Shown: one piece after another, positions 46,370 to 54,832 of the stretch
Numbering within the stretch: the stretch's first letter is position 1
Layout: each line of letters starts with the position of its first letter
From: Sphingobacteriia bacterium
GTDB taxonomy: Bacteria; Bacteroidota; Bacteroidia; Chitinophagales; Chitinophagaceae
Assembly: GCA_017304675.1 (NCBI GenBank)
Contig: JAFKLS010000021.1
Location: forward strand, 124,001 to 188,000
Length of the DNA: 64,000 nucleotides
Direction of reading: 5' to 3'
Notes under the pieces: model-generated
What the model was told of the DNA's origin: nothing
Seen by the model: the letters and a program-made list of their open reading frames with translations, nothing else
Databases searched by the model: none
Program-made: the position numbers and the translations under genes

Positions 46370-47329
46370 TTAATTTCCTAAATAAACACTTCTCTTAATC
46401 TCCAAAAATTTCATGAGCTTATTCTTTTCAATTTTGTTTTTATTATGAAGAATAGCATCCTTAATTGCATCCTCACATACAGACGTAATTTCAGCATGAC
46501 TTAGCCCCAAAGCTATTTTAGTAATTGGCTCAAGTTTAAAAGTTGGTTTAAAAATTGAAAGTTTATTTGTTATAAGTTTTAGTATTTCAATTTCATTAGG
46601 GATATTATATCTTATTATATCATCAAATCTTCTAAACAATGCCTGATCCAATAATGATATGTTATTAGTTGCAGCAAGGATTAAACTTTCAGATTTATCA
46701 TTTTCTATGAAATGGAGAAAAGAATTCAAAACTCGTCTCATTTCACCGACATCATTATCTTTTGCTCTTTCACCTCCAATTGTATCAAATTCATCAAAAA
46801 AATAAACCCCTTTTTTTTCTTCAATCAATTCAAATATCTGCCTTAGTTTATTTCCAGTCTCACCCATAAACTTAGTTACTAGTTTATCCATCAAAATAAT
46901 ATAGAGTGGTAATTTTAATTCTTGAGCTATTACAGAGGCTGTCATTGTTTTTCCAGTCCCGGGTGAACCAGCCATCATAATTTTACGGCGATTTTTCATT
47001 CCATACTTGCCTAGCTTATCGCTTTGTTTGTATTCAAGTAATATTCTTTCAATTTTATCTGAAATTTCTGATGTAACTATCAATTCAACTTTTCGAACTT
47101 GTGGGACTATTTCAAGAATTAAATCTCCAAAATCGTTTAAAAAGGGTTTAAGTTTTACTACTTTACTTAACTTACTTTTATCTATTAAATCTCGAATCTC
47201 AAATGCAAATTCAGTATGTCCTTGTTTAGCTTCGATTGCAGCAATTTGTAAAGCCAATGTAATGAACCGATTTTGGTCATTTTCAATATGGGCTTTAATA
47301 AGACTCTTTATTTGCTCTGCATTGGCCAT
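46370..47329 (-). CDS. AAA+ ATPase (partner of subtilase)
   Basis: A 319-residue classical AAA ATPase. Residues 1-90 are a helical N-domain. Walker A is AGSPGTGKT (about residues 118-126), the pore-like loop KFMGETGNK follows, Walker B is GVYFFDEFD (about 170), sensor 1 is LAATNN, and the arginine finger is in LFRRFDD. The residues needed for ATP hydrolysis are present. It starts the minus-strand operon with the S8 protease, so it may unfold substrates for the protease or control its activation. Confidence 0.9.
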   Translation of the reverse strand: MANAEQIKSLIKAHIENDQNRFITLALQIAAIEAKQGHTEFAFEIRDLIDKSKLSKVVKLKPFLNDFGDLILEIVPQVRKVELIVTSEISDKIERILLEYKQSDKLGKYGMKNRRKIMMAGSPGTGKTMTASVIAQELKLPLYIILMDKLVTKFMGETGNKLRQIFELIEEKKGVYFFDEFDTIGGERAKDNDVGEMRRVLNSFLHFIENDKSESLILAATNNISLLDQALFRRFDDIIRYNIPNEIEILKLITNKLSIFKPTFKLEPITKIALGLSHAEITSVCEDAIKDAILHNKNKIEKNKLMKFLEIKRSVYLGN

Positions 47330-47372
47330 TTAACAGTTAATTGTAGAAAAAAAATATTATACTTTCTGAGTT

Positions 47373-47380
47373 CAAATATA
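47373..47380 (-). promoter_or_regulatory. Candidate -7 box of the AAA-subtilase operon
   Basis: TATATTTG on the minus strand matches TAnnTTTG, 44 bases before the AAA gene start. No clear TTG box lies 20 bases upstream, so confidence is limited. Confidence 0.4.
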
Positions 47381-47785
47381 ATTGATACATGAACACTAAA
47401 ATAACGATTATATTTCCACTAAATTATGTTCCCGATTTTAAAGTGTGAAATATGTTTACAAAGATTGAAATAGGATGAACTTTAGTTTTGATTTCAGTCC
47501 AAATTTGCAAATATTCTTACACTGATAGCAAAAACAGTAGCTGACCCTTGATATTTCTCTCAAAGTAGATACGTTAGTATTCTAAAATATAAAGGTAATA
47601 CCTGTATACTCTGAGGGGTTCAAACAAATGAGATTGTTTAGGATTGGAATAAATTCAACCATCGCTCTCAAAACAAAATTCTTATTCATAATTACATGAG
47701 TGAAGATGCAAAAATTTATTTTTAAACCCTAAGTACTCAAATCATTTTTTACAATAAAAACCTATTTATTAATTAAAAATTTCTT

Positions 47786-47836
47786 GCGCTAGAAAGTTGA
47801 AATAAAGTCTATAAAAAATATAGTTCTGCGCTAGAA
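47786..47836 (+). repeat. Right pair of GCGCTAGAA motifs (candidate integrase arm sites)
   Basis: GCGCTAGAA occurs at 47786-47794 and 47828-47836 in the same orientation as the left pair. They are 116 and 74 bases before the right repeat. The rest of the gene-free stretch 47381-47909 shows no gene; the promoter for the tRNA lies in its last 45 bases. Confidence 0.6.
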
Positions 47837-47866
47837 ATAAAAATGTAAGATTAATTTGAAATAAAA

Positions 47867-47897
47867 TTGGATGGTATTAACACCGGGCTTACATTTG
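47867..47897 (+). promoter_or_regulatory. Element-borne promoter now driving tRNA-fMet
   Basis: TTG (47867-47869) and TACATTTG (47890-47897) are spaced by 20 bases and end 12 bases before the tRNA. The spacing equals that of the original promoter at 15359-15390. Both share the string TTTGC-A/T-GCCC around the start point. This DNA belongs to the element. Confidence 0.65.
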
Positions 47898-47909
47898 CAG
47901 CCCAAACAT

Positions 47910-47981
<72 letters not shown>

Positions 47982-47985
47982 CAAA

Positions 47986-48018
47986 ACAAAAGCCTCATCA
48001 GAGGCTTTTGTTATTTTT
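47986..48018 (+). terminator. Terminator after tRNA-fMet
   Basis: ACAAAAGCCTC (47986-47996) pairs with GAGGCTTTTGT (48001-48011) over a 4-base loop, followed by TATTTTT. The next gene, era, starts only 19 bases after it. Confidence 0.88.
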
Positions 48019-48036
48019 ATACAATAATCTCCTATT

Positions 48037-48906
48037 TTGAAAGCTGGATTTGTAAATATCTTCGGAAAGCCTAATGCCGGTAAAAGCACTTTATTAAATG
48101 CGTTGCTGGGAGAAAAGCTGGCTATTGTTTCGCCTAAAGTACAAACTACCAGGCATCGTATTAAAGGCTTTCTTACAAAGCCCGAAGCGTACCAGATCAT
48201 TTTCTCCGACACACCCGGTATCATTGAAACAAAATACAGGCTGCATGAAAAAATGATGGCCGCTGTTAAAAGCGCACTGGAGGATGCAGATATTGCATTA
48301 CTGATTATTGATGTGAACGACGATTTTGAAGAGGCTGATAAGCTATTAGAATCACTGTCCTTAAAAGTACCCTCAATACTTGTTTTAAACAAAATTGATG
48401 AAGCCAGAAATGGCAGGATTGCCGAAGCCGAACACTATTTTACAGGTAAATCCTATTTTACAAAAATGGTTAAGGTTTCTGCATTACATAAACATCACTT
48501 ACAAAAATTGCTCAAAGCTATTATTGAGTTGTTGCCGGAAGGCTTCCCGTTTTATAATGAAGACGATCTGAGTGATCTGCCTACAAAGTTTTTTGTAAGT
48601 GAAATCATCAGAGAAAAAGTTTATGAATTGTTTGAAGATGAGATCCCCTATCATGTAGCCGTTATCGTAAACGAATTCAAGGAAAAAGAAACACTGGTTA
48701 AAATACAGGCAGACATAGTGGTACAGCGGGAAACACAAAAGGCTATTATTATAGGCGATAAAGGTAAAATGATCAAACAAATTGGTATATTAGCAAGAAG
48801 AGACATTGAAAACTTTGTTCAACATAAAATATTTTTAGAACTGTTCGTAAAAGTAAAACCGCATTGGAGAGACAATGAGTTACAATTGAGAGAATATGGT
48901 TACTGA
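48037..48906 (+). CDS. era: GTPase Era
   Basis: Era is an essential GTPase that binds 16S rRNA and helps to assemble the 30S ribosomal subunit. The 289 residues show G1 GKPNAGKST, G2 VQTTRH, G3 SDTPGI, G4 LNKID, and a C-terminal KH domain with GDKGKMIKQIG. The start is TTG at 48037, the only codon that gives the normal N-terminus (MKAGFVNIFGKPN). Only 19 bases separate it from the tRNA terminator, so era may depend on read-through from the tRNA promoter, now the one supplied by the element. Confidence 0.96.
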   Translation: MKAGFVNIFGKPNAGKSTLLNALLGEKLAIVSPKVQTTRHRIKGFLTKPEAYQIIFSDTPGIIETKYRLHEKMMAAVKSALEDADIALLIIDVNDDFEEADKLLESLSLKVPSILVLNKIDEARNGRIAEAEHYFTGKSYFTKMVKVSALHKHHLQKLLKAIIELLPEGFPFYNEDDLSDLPTKFFVSEIIREKVYELFEDEIPYHVAVIVNEFKEKETLVKIQADIVVQRETQKAIIIGDKGKMIKQIGILARRDIENFVQHKIFLELFVKVKPHWRDNELQLREYGY

Positions 48907-48964
48907 TAACCCCATTCCATTGAATGAGATTATTTTTTAACTTAGGGATAATAAAATAATCTGC

Positions 48965-49696
48965 ATGAACTACATTTTACCTTTTATAGCATTATTTATT
49001 TTCAATACTATTTTTTCCCAACCTACCATTACAGTAGCAGCTCCAGGAGAATCTGGTAGTTATGGTTCAATCAGGTATAATGATGATGCTGCGTTGCTTG
49101 CCAAACAGAAGAATGTCACCCTATCCTATGCAGATATATTAGGGTCACCTTTTTGGGAAAGGGATTGGAATCCAGCAATTCTCGTATTAGCGAATAATAC
49201 AGCAGTAAAAGTGGAAAAAGCAAAGCTCAATTTATATACTGGGGAGATTCATTTTATGAATGCAAAAAACATAGAAATGACTGCCGATAAAAAAGATATT
49301 GTGAAAGCAATCTTTTTTAAAAACAGTGATACAACTAAAGTTTTGGGAACTTTTGAGTTACAACTTGATATTATTAAATCTTCAGACATCTGCTATTACA
49401 GAGTTTTAAATAAAGGCGAAACTAAGTTATTAGAACAAAAAACAGCTTACATCAAACAAGGAGATTATAATGCTCTAACAGGTAAAAATGATCAGAGTTT
49501 TTTTACGAAAACAAGCTATGCAGTTTTGCACAACAATAATCTTTCTTATTTGCCCTCTCTTAATCAGCCAAACATTATATCTATCTTATCGCCAACACCT
49601 GAAATGATCGAATGGATAAAGCTTAATAAATATAAATTAAGGACTGAATCGGAAGTTGTTTCATTTTTAAATTATTATAACTCAGTAAAAAAATAG
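48965..49696 (+). CDS. Exported hypothetical protein
   Basis: A 243-residue protein with a signal peptide (MNYILPFIALFIFNTIFSQ). I recognise no domain. It is mostly short strands and turns (AILVLANNTAVKVEKAKLNLYTGEIHFMNAKNIEMTADKK), which suggests a beta-rich periplasmic or surface protein. It lies between era and der but is not coupled to either. Confidence 0.6.
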   Translation: MNYILPFIALFIFNTIFSQPTITVAAPGESGSYGSIRYNDDAALLAKQKNVTLSYADILGSPFWERDWNPAILVLANNTAVKVEKAKLNLYTGEIHFMNAKNIEMTADKKDIVKAIFFKNSDTTKVLGTFELQLDIIKSSDICYYRVLNKGETKLLEQKTAYIKQGDYNALTGKNDQSFFTKTSYAVLHNNNLSYLPSLNQPNIISILSPTPEMIEWIKLNKYKLRTESEVVSFLNYYNSVKK

Positions 49697-49770
49697 CCCT
49701 AAAACTTACATTCACTTAAATTTGCCAACTTTTGTGAACAAAACAATATCGCTCCAATTAAAGCAAGAAT

Positions 49771-51087
49771 ATGAGTTATACAGTAGCCATTGTTGGGAGG
49801 CCCAATGTAGGGAAAAGTACTTTTTTTAATAGACTGTTGGAAAAAAGGAAAGCAATTGTTGATGATATCAGCGGCGTAACAAGAGATCGCCAATATGGTG
49901 TTACCGACTGGAACGGGAAAACTTTTAACGTAATAGACACCGGCGGATTTGTGCCTGATAGTGAAGATATCTTTGAAAAAGAAATTCGCAAACAGGTTAA
50001 AATAGCCATAGACGAAGCCAATGCCCTGATATTTATGGTAGATGTTGTTACCGGCATTACAGATTTGGATGAAAGCATGAGCGATTTGCTGCGCAGATCT
50101 TCTAAGCCCGTTTACCTGGTAGTAAATAAAGTAGATAACCCCGAACGGCAACTGGATGCTACAGAATTTTATTCTTTAGGATTTGAAACAATTTACCCCG
50201 TAAGCAGCATCAGCGGCAGCGGAACCGGTGAGCTATTGGATGCTGTTGCCTCTGCCATTACAGAAGAAGATGCGGCCTTTACTATAGAAGAGAACCAACT
50301 TCCCAAATTTGCCATTATAGGCCAGCCCAATGTAGGTAAGTCTTCTTTGTTAAATGCGCTGATTGGAAAAGAGCGAACTATTGTTAGCGATATTGCAGGA
50401 ACCACAAGAGATACTATTCATACTCATTATAACCTTTTTCAGAAAGAGTTTATTTTAATTGATACCGCAGGACTGAGAAAAAAAACAAAAGAAAAAGACG
50501 ACCTTGAATTTTATTCAGTTATCAGGGCTATTAAGGCTATGGATGAAGCAGATGTTTGCCTCCTGGTAATAGATGCAGAGAAAGGAATAACAGCTCAAGA
50601 TGTTAATATTTTCAGCCTTGCTGCCCGTAAAGGAAAAGGTATTGCTGTTTTTGTAAACAAATGGGACTTAGTGCTCAATAAACAAACCAATACTGCTAAA
50701 GAATATGAGCAGCAGCTGAAACAGAAACTCGCCCCTTTTACAGATGTGCCGGTAATATTCATTTCGGCAAAAGAAAAAACGAGGATTTTTAAAGTAGTGG
50801 AAACGGCTTTGGAGGTTTATGATAACAAGCAAAGGAAGGTGAGTACTTCTAAGCTGAATGAAGTAATGTTAAAAGCCGTAGAAAGCTATCATGCTCCTGT
50901 TGTAAGAGGGCATACAGTTAAAATAAAGTATGTAACGCAATTACCCACCCCCGTTCCGTCATTTGCCTTTTTTACCAATTTCCCAGACGATATTAAGCAG
51001 CCTTATAAGAATTACCTGGAAAACCAGCTACGTACTGAGTTTAATTTTAAGGGAGTTCCACTAAGGATCTTTTTCAGGAAAAAATAA
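49771..51087 (+). CDS. der: GTPase Der (EngA)
   Basis: Der is an essential GTPase with two tandem G domains, needed for 50S ribosome assembly. The 438 residues show GRPNVGKST and DTGGF in the first G domain, GQPNVGKSS and DTAGLRKK in the second, NKVD and NKWD as guanine motifs, and a C-terminal KH-like domain ending FRKK. TAAATTTG at 49717-49724 resembles a -7 box. Length and motifs are standard. Confidence 0.97.
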   Translation: MSYTVAIVGRPNVGKSTFFNRLLEKRKAIVDDISGVTRDRQYGVTDWNGKTFNVIDTGGFVPDSEDIFEKEIRKQVKIAIDEANALIFMVDVVTGITDLDESMSDLLRRSSKPVYLVVNKVDNPERQLDATEFYSLGFETIYPVSSISGSGTGELLDAVASAITEEDAAFTIEENQLPKFAIIGQPNVGKSSLLNALIGKERTIVSDIAGTTRDTIHTHYNLFQKEFILIDTAGLRKKTKEKDDLEFYSVIRAIKAMDEADVCLLVIDAEKGITAQDVNIFSLAARKGKGIAVFVNKWDLVLNKQTNTAKEYEQQLKQKLAPFTDVPVIFISAKEKTRIFKVVETALEVYDNKQRKVSTSKLNEVMLKAVESYHAPVVRGHTVKIKYVTQLPTPVPSFAFFTNFPDDIKQPYKNYLENQLRTEFNFKGVPLRIFFRKK

Positions 51088-51111
51088 TCGGTAAAAATAA
51101 ATCGGTAATTC

Positions 51112-51141
51112 TTGCATAAATAAAACCGCCGCCTATCTTTG
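51112..51141 (+). promoter_or_regulatory. Promoter of the small repeat lipoprotein
   Basis: TTG (51112-51114), a 19-base spacer, and TATCTTTG (51134-51141) match the Bacteroidota promoter consensus, 32 bases before the ATG at 51174. Confidence 0.65.
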
Positions 51142-51173
51142 CGGCAAATTTTTAAAAACAAAAAACAAGTACA

Positions 51174-51359
51174 ATGAAAAAAGTATTAGCATTATTAGCT
51201 ATCGCTGGTTTTGTAGCATGTAACAGCGGCGAAAACAAACCTGCCACAACTGATTCTCCAAAAGCTACAGTAGATACTGCTGCTAAAGCTGTAGATACTG
51301 CTGCTAAAGCCGTAGATACTGCTGCTAAAGCAACTGTAGACACTGCTGCTAAAAAGTAA
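51174..51359 (+). CDS. Small lipoprotein with tandem 7-residue repeats
   Basis: A 61-residue protein: lipoprotein signal (MKKVLALLAIAGFVAC, Cys16), a short linker, then four copies of a VDTAAKA-like unit encoded by nearly identical 21-base repeats. The repeat is amphipathic and helical, so the mature part may form a small coiled structure on the membrane. Other reading frames are open only because of the repeat. It has its own promoter and terminator, so it is probably an abundant transcript. Function is unknown. Confidence 0.7.
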   Translation: MKKVLALLAIAGFVACNSGENKPATTDSPKATVDTAAKAVDTAAKAVDTAAKATVDTAAKK

Positions 51360-51401
51360 TTCAGAGTACAAGTTCTCTAATATTACTTCTTGCAAGAAGT
51401 T

Positions 51402-51432
51402 CCCGCCAGTAAATAACTGGCGGGATTTTTTT
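51402..51432 (+). terminator. Terminator after the repeat lipoprotein
   Basis: CCCGCCAGT (51402-51410) pairs with ACTGGCGGG (51416-51424) over a 5-base loop, then ATTTTTTT. It reaches the stop codon of the convergent ispH gene. Confidence 0.92.
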
Positions 51433-52657
51433 ATACAAACAATTTAATTACATCATTTATTGTTGTAGTACAGCCGGTTAAATTAACCAATTTCTCAATT
51501 ACAGCCTCTACCAGAGCATCCGGGCAGCTGGCTCCACTGGTCATTAAAATTTTAATACTGTCTTTTTCAGGAAGATAATTGTTTACAATGCGTATTTCTT
51601 TCGTGCGCCAGTTACAATGAATAATATTTTGTGCATCTACTATTTTATCGGCGCTATCAATAAAATAAGTCGGCAATTTGGCCTCACATAATTCTACCAA
51701 ATGAGAAGTGTTGCTGCTATTGTAACCACCAACCACAATGGCAAGGTCGGCAGCAGTTGTCAACATGCCACCAACCGCTGTTTGATTGTCGTTAGTAGCA
51801 TAGCATAATGTGTCTCGCGTATCGGCAAACCTTTCATGTACATCGGTATCTATTAGCTTGTAATGTTCTTTAACAACATTTTTTAAATAATCTGCAATAG
51901 CCTGTGTATCGGTTGCCAGCTGGGTGGTTTGGTTTACTACACCAAAACGCTGTAAGTCTTTATGTATATCGAACCCTTCTGAATAACGGCCATGAAATTC
52001 CACGTAAAAACTATCAGCACTTTTTTCAGCAGTAATATATTTTGCCAATTCAACAGCCTCTTTCATATCGTTTACAACAACTGTAGGGGTATGCAAAGAA
52101 GCGTGAGAAAAAGTGGCTCTCGTTTCTTCGTGCTTCGGCTTGCCATGCACTACTATACTATACCCTTTTTGAGCAATTTGTTCGCTCCTGTTCCATACTT
52201 TTTCTACGAAAGGACAAGTAGTATTGTATTTCTCAACATTAATACCCTTTGCCTTTAACAGCTTTTCAATTTCCAGGGTAGTGCCAAAAGCAGGGATTAA
52301 TACAACATCCTCCTGTGTTAATGATTCAAACGGTATGATTTGTTTACCATAAGTATCTTGCAAAAACTGAACCCCTCTTTCAGTTAAGTCTTTATTCACT
52401 TGCGGGTTATGAATCATTTCACTTAACAGATAAATCCTTTTCCCTTCATGTTCTTCAATGGTTCTAAAAGCAATCTCAATTGCATTTTCTACACCATAAC
52501 AAAAACCAAAATGCCGGGCCAGGTAAATTTGTAGTTTCCCGAAGTCCAACAAAGTAGGCGTGAAATCTTTCTTTAGTTTATCATTCTCCTTTCTTTTGTT
52601 TTTAATAGACGAAATAAGGCTGCTTCTATAAATATTCGGGATGGTAAATTGTTTCAT
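51431..52657 (-). CDS. ispH: 4-hydroxy-3-methylbut-2-enyl diphosphate reductase
   Basis: IspH makes isopentenyl and dimethylallyl diphosphate in the last step of the MEP pathway, using an iron-sulfur cluster. The three cluster cysteines are in GFCYGVENA, TTCPFVEKVWN and SGASCPDALVEAV. GKPKHEETRATFSH and VVGGYNSSNTSHLVELC carry the substrate-binding residues. I start it at 52657 (MKQFTIPN), giving 408 residues. This is the longer Bacteroidota form, with about 45 extra N-terminal residues relative to E. coli. The further upstream ATG adds a hydrophobic leader not expected in the family. Confidence 0.95.
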   Translation of the reverse strand: MKQFTIPNIYRSSLISSIKNKRKENDKLKKDFTPTLLDFGKLQIYLARHFGFCYGVENAIEIAFRTIEEHEGKRIYLLSEMIHNPQVNKDLTERGVQFLQDTYGKQIIPFESLTQEDVVLIPAFGTTLEIEKLLKAKGINVEKYNTTCPFVEKVWNRSEQIAQKGYSIVVHGKPKHEETRATFSHASLHTPTVVVNDMKEAVELAKYITAEKSADSFYVEFHGRYSEGFDIHKDLQRFGVVNQTTQLATDTQAIADYLKNVVKEHYKLIDTDVHERFADTRDTLCYATNDNQTAVGGMLTTAADLAIVVGGYNSSNTSHLVELCEAKLPTYFIDSADKIVDAQNIIHCNWRTKEIRIVNNYLPEKDSIKILMTSGASCPDALVEAVIEKLVNLTGCTTTINDVIKLFV

Positions 52658-52770
52658 GCGTTTATTATAACAGTTGCAAATGTACAAACTTAGGTTTACG
52701 GCAACGATTACGTAAAAAAACCAATTACACCTATTCAATCTGATTAATTTTAGTGATAAATGATTGTTTC

Positions 52771-54261
52771 ATGAAAAAACTTTTGGTCATCCCCTTCCTG
52801 CTTTTTTCTTACTCATTATCGGCACAAGAAAGAACAATGGAAAACTATCTTACTGCAGCTCCCTTTGCCATGCCTTTGTTACAAGCGCCTTCCTTCCCCA
52901 TAAAAAAATTCTGCATCAGCGATTTTGGTGCGGTGAGCGATGGTAAAACCCTTTGCACACAAGCTTTTTCCAATGCCATTGATGCCTGTGTAAAAGCAGG
53001 TGGAGGAACAGTAATGGTACCACAAGGAATTTGGTTAACCGGGCCTATTGAGTTAAAAAGCAATGTGCATCTTGTTGTTGAAAAGGGCGGCCTCATCCAA
53101 TTTACAAAAGACCGTACCCAGTATCCCATTATCAAAGCCGGTAATTCTACCAACAATTATACCCCTGCTTCGCCCATTTATGCATACGATGCTAAAAATA
53201 TTGCGATTACTGGTGAAGGTATTATTGATGGGGCTGGTGATAGCTGGCGCCCTGTTAAAAAAGAAAAAACAACTGCCCAGCAATGGGCCGATCTGTTAAG
53301 ATCCGGAGGAACAGTAAGTAATGATGGTAAAATCTGGTGGCCCAGCAAAGAGGCAATGAATGGTGAAGCTTATTTAAAGAATACCAAACCTAAAAATCCT
53401 GAAGAATATATACCGGCAAGAGATTACCTAAGGCCTTATATGGTGTACTTTGTTCGTTGTGAAAATATTTTACTGGAAAATATAACGCTTCGCAACTCTC
53501 CTAAATTTGTTTTTTATCCTAACCGCTGTACCAATCTCATCATGAAGAAAGTGAATGTTTTTAATGAATGGTGGGCACAGAATGGCGATGGTATTGATAT
53601 AAGCGCCTGCAAAAATGTAGTGATTTATAAATGCAACGTAAATGCAGGAGATGATGGCATTTGTATGAAAAGTAGTGGCGGAAAAGATTACAATAAAGCT
53701 GAATTAGAGAATATTGTTATTGCAGGCTGCACTGTTTTAAGGGCGCATGGAGGCTTTGTTATTGGCAGTAATACAGATGGTGGCATGAATAATATTTATG
53801 TAACAGATTGTAATTTTCTTGGAACAGATATTGGCATACGTGTAAAAAGTAATGCAGGAAGAGGTGGATTGGTACACAATATTTACGTTGATAATATTAC
53901 CATGAAAAACATTAAGAACGAAGCAATATTATTCAGTAGTTATTATGAAGACATGCCTGCCGGTAAGGAATTGAAAGACCCCACTACAGCAGCTAAAGAT
54001 AAAGTTCCGGAGTTTACTAATTTTTACATCAAAAACATTAAATGCGTTGGTGCCAAACAAGCTGTGAATATTATCGGCTTATCAGAAATGCCTGTTCACG
54101 ATATTTACCTGGAAAATATATCTATCAGTGCAGACAAGGGCTTTATTGCAACAGAAGCAAAAAATATATTAATGAAAAATGTTGAGATCAATTCATCAAA
54201 ACCATTATACAGCGCAACAAAAAGCAGTAATATTCTTTTGGATGGAAAAGTGATTTTTTAA
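52771..54261 (+). CDS. Secreted glycoside hydrolase family 28 (polygalacturonase-like)
   Basis: A 496-residue exported glycosidase. The ATG at 52771 gives signal peptide MKKLLVIPFLLFSYSLSAQ. The right-handed beta-helix has the GH28 catalytic motifs: NGDGIDISACKN with Asp, AGDDGICMKSS with the paired Asp, HGGFVIGSNTDGG with His, and IRVKSNAGRGG with Arg/Lys. It should act on pectic or related galacturonide polymers. It overlaps the convergent msrC-like gene by 4 bases. Confidence 0.93.
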   Translation: MKKLLVIPFLLFSYSLSAQERTMENYLTAAPFAMPLLQAPSFPIKKFCISDFGAVSDGKTLCTQAFSNAIDACVKAGGGTVMVPQGIWLTGPIELKSNVHLVVEKGGLIQFTKDRTQYPIIKAGNSTNNYTPASPIYAYDAKNIAITGEGIIDGAGDSWRPVKKEKTTAQQWADLLRSGGTVSNDGKIWWPSKEAMNGEAYLKNTKPKNPEEYIPARDYLRPYMVYFVRCENILLENITLRNSPKFVFYPNRCTNLIMKKVNVFNEWWAQNGDGIDISACKNVVIYKCNVNAGDDGICMKSSGGKDYNKAELENIVIAGCTVLRAHGGFVIGSNTDGGMNNIYVTDCNFLGTDIGIRVKSNAGRGGLVHNIYVDNITMKNIKNEAILFSSYYEDMPAGKELKDPTTAAKDKVPEFTNFYIKNIKCVGAKQAVNIIGLSEMPVHDIYLENISISADKGFIATEAKNILMKNVEINSSKPLYSATKSSNILLDGKVIF

Positions 54262-54731
54262 AAATTAATCAAGCCAACAATTTGTTCTAAATACAGTTGA
54301 TCGATTTCATCAAATTCATTTAGTGAACTACTATCAACATCAAGCACAGCAACCACTTCGTTGTTTTTAATAACGGGAACAACGATTTCGCTTTTAGATA
54401 AGCTGCTGCAGGCAATATGCCCCGGAAATTGTTCTACATCAGGAACAATTAATGTTTGGGCCTCTGCCCAACTCGTTCCGCAAACCCCTTTGCCTTTGCG
54501 AATACGGGTACAGGCAACAGGGCCTTGAAAAGGGCCTAAAACCAATTCATCTTTTTTTACTAAATAAAAACCGATCCAAAACCAATTGAATTGTTCTTTC
54601 AATGCTCCGCAAATATTGGCCAGGTTGGCTATTAAGTCTGTTTCTCCCTCCAGCAAACCTTTTATCTGCGGAATAAGGTTTTGATATTGTTCTTCTTTAT
54701 TTCCTATTGAAATGTGTAAGTCTTCTGCCAT
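54258..54731 (-). CDS. msrC: GAF-domain free-methionine-(R)-sulfoxide reductase
   Basis: A 157-residue single GAF-domain protein that reduces free methionine-R-sulfoxide. The three redox cysteines of the family are present: Cys in PVACTRI, Cys in GKGVCGTSW, and Cys in HIACSSLSKSEIVVP. WIGFYLVKKDELVLGPFQGP is typical. Length is as expected. It stands alone between GH28 and isocitrate dehydrogenase. Confidence 0.9.
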   Translation of the reverse strand: MAEDLHISIGNKEEQYQNLIPQIKGLLEGETDLIANLANICGALKEQFNWFWIGFYLVKKDELVLGPFQGPVACTRIRKGKGVCGTSWAEAQTLIVPDVEQFPGHIACSSLSKSEIVVPVIKNNEVVAVLDVDSSSLNEFDEIDQLYLEQIVGLINF

Positions 54732-54832
54732 ACTGCGAAGATAGATATTCGATGAAAAATAAAACCCTGACAGCTTTTTTAAAGACTGACAGGGTTAATA
54801 AGATTCTGAATCAAGTTCAGCATGACGAAAGT

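Noticed and set aside
51152..51395. Antisense frames across the repeat lipoprotein
   Set aside because: They are open only because the 21-base repeat lacks stops in several frames.
54750..54800. Terminator between the msrC-like gene and icd
   Set aside because: Only ACCCTG/CAGGGT pairs around a long interior. The stem is too weak to list.
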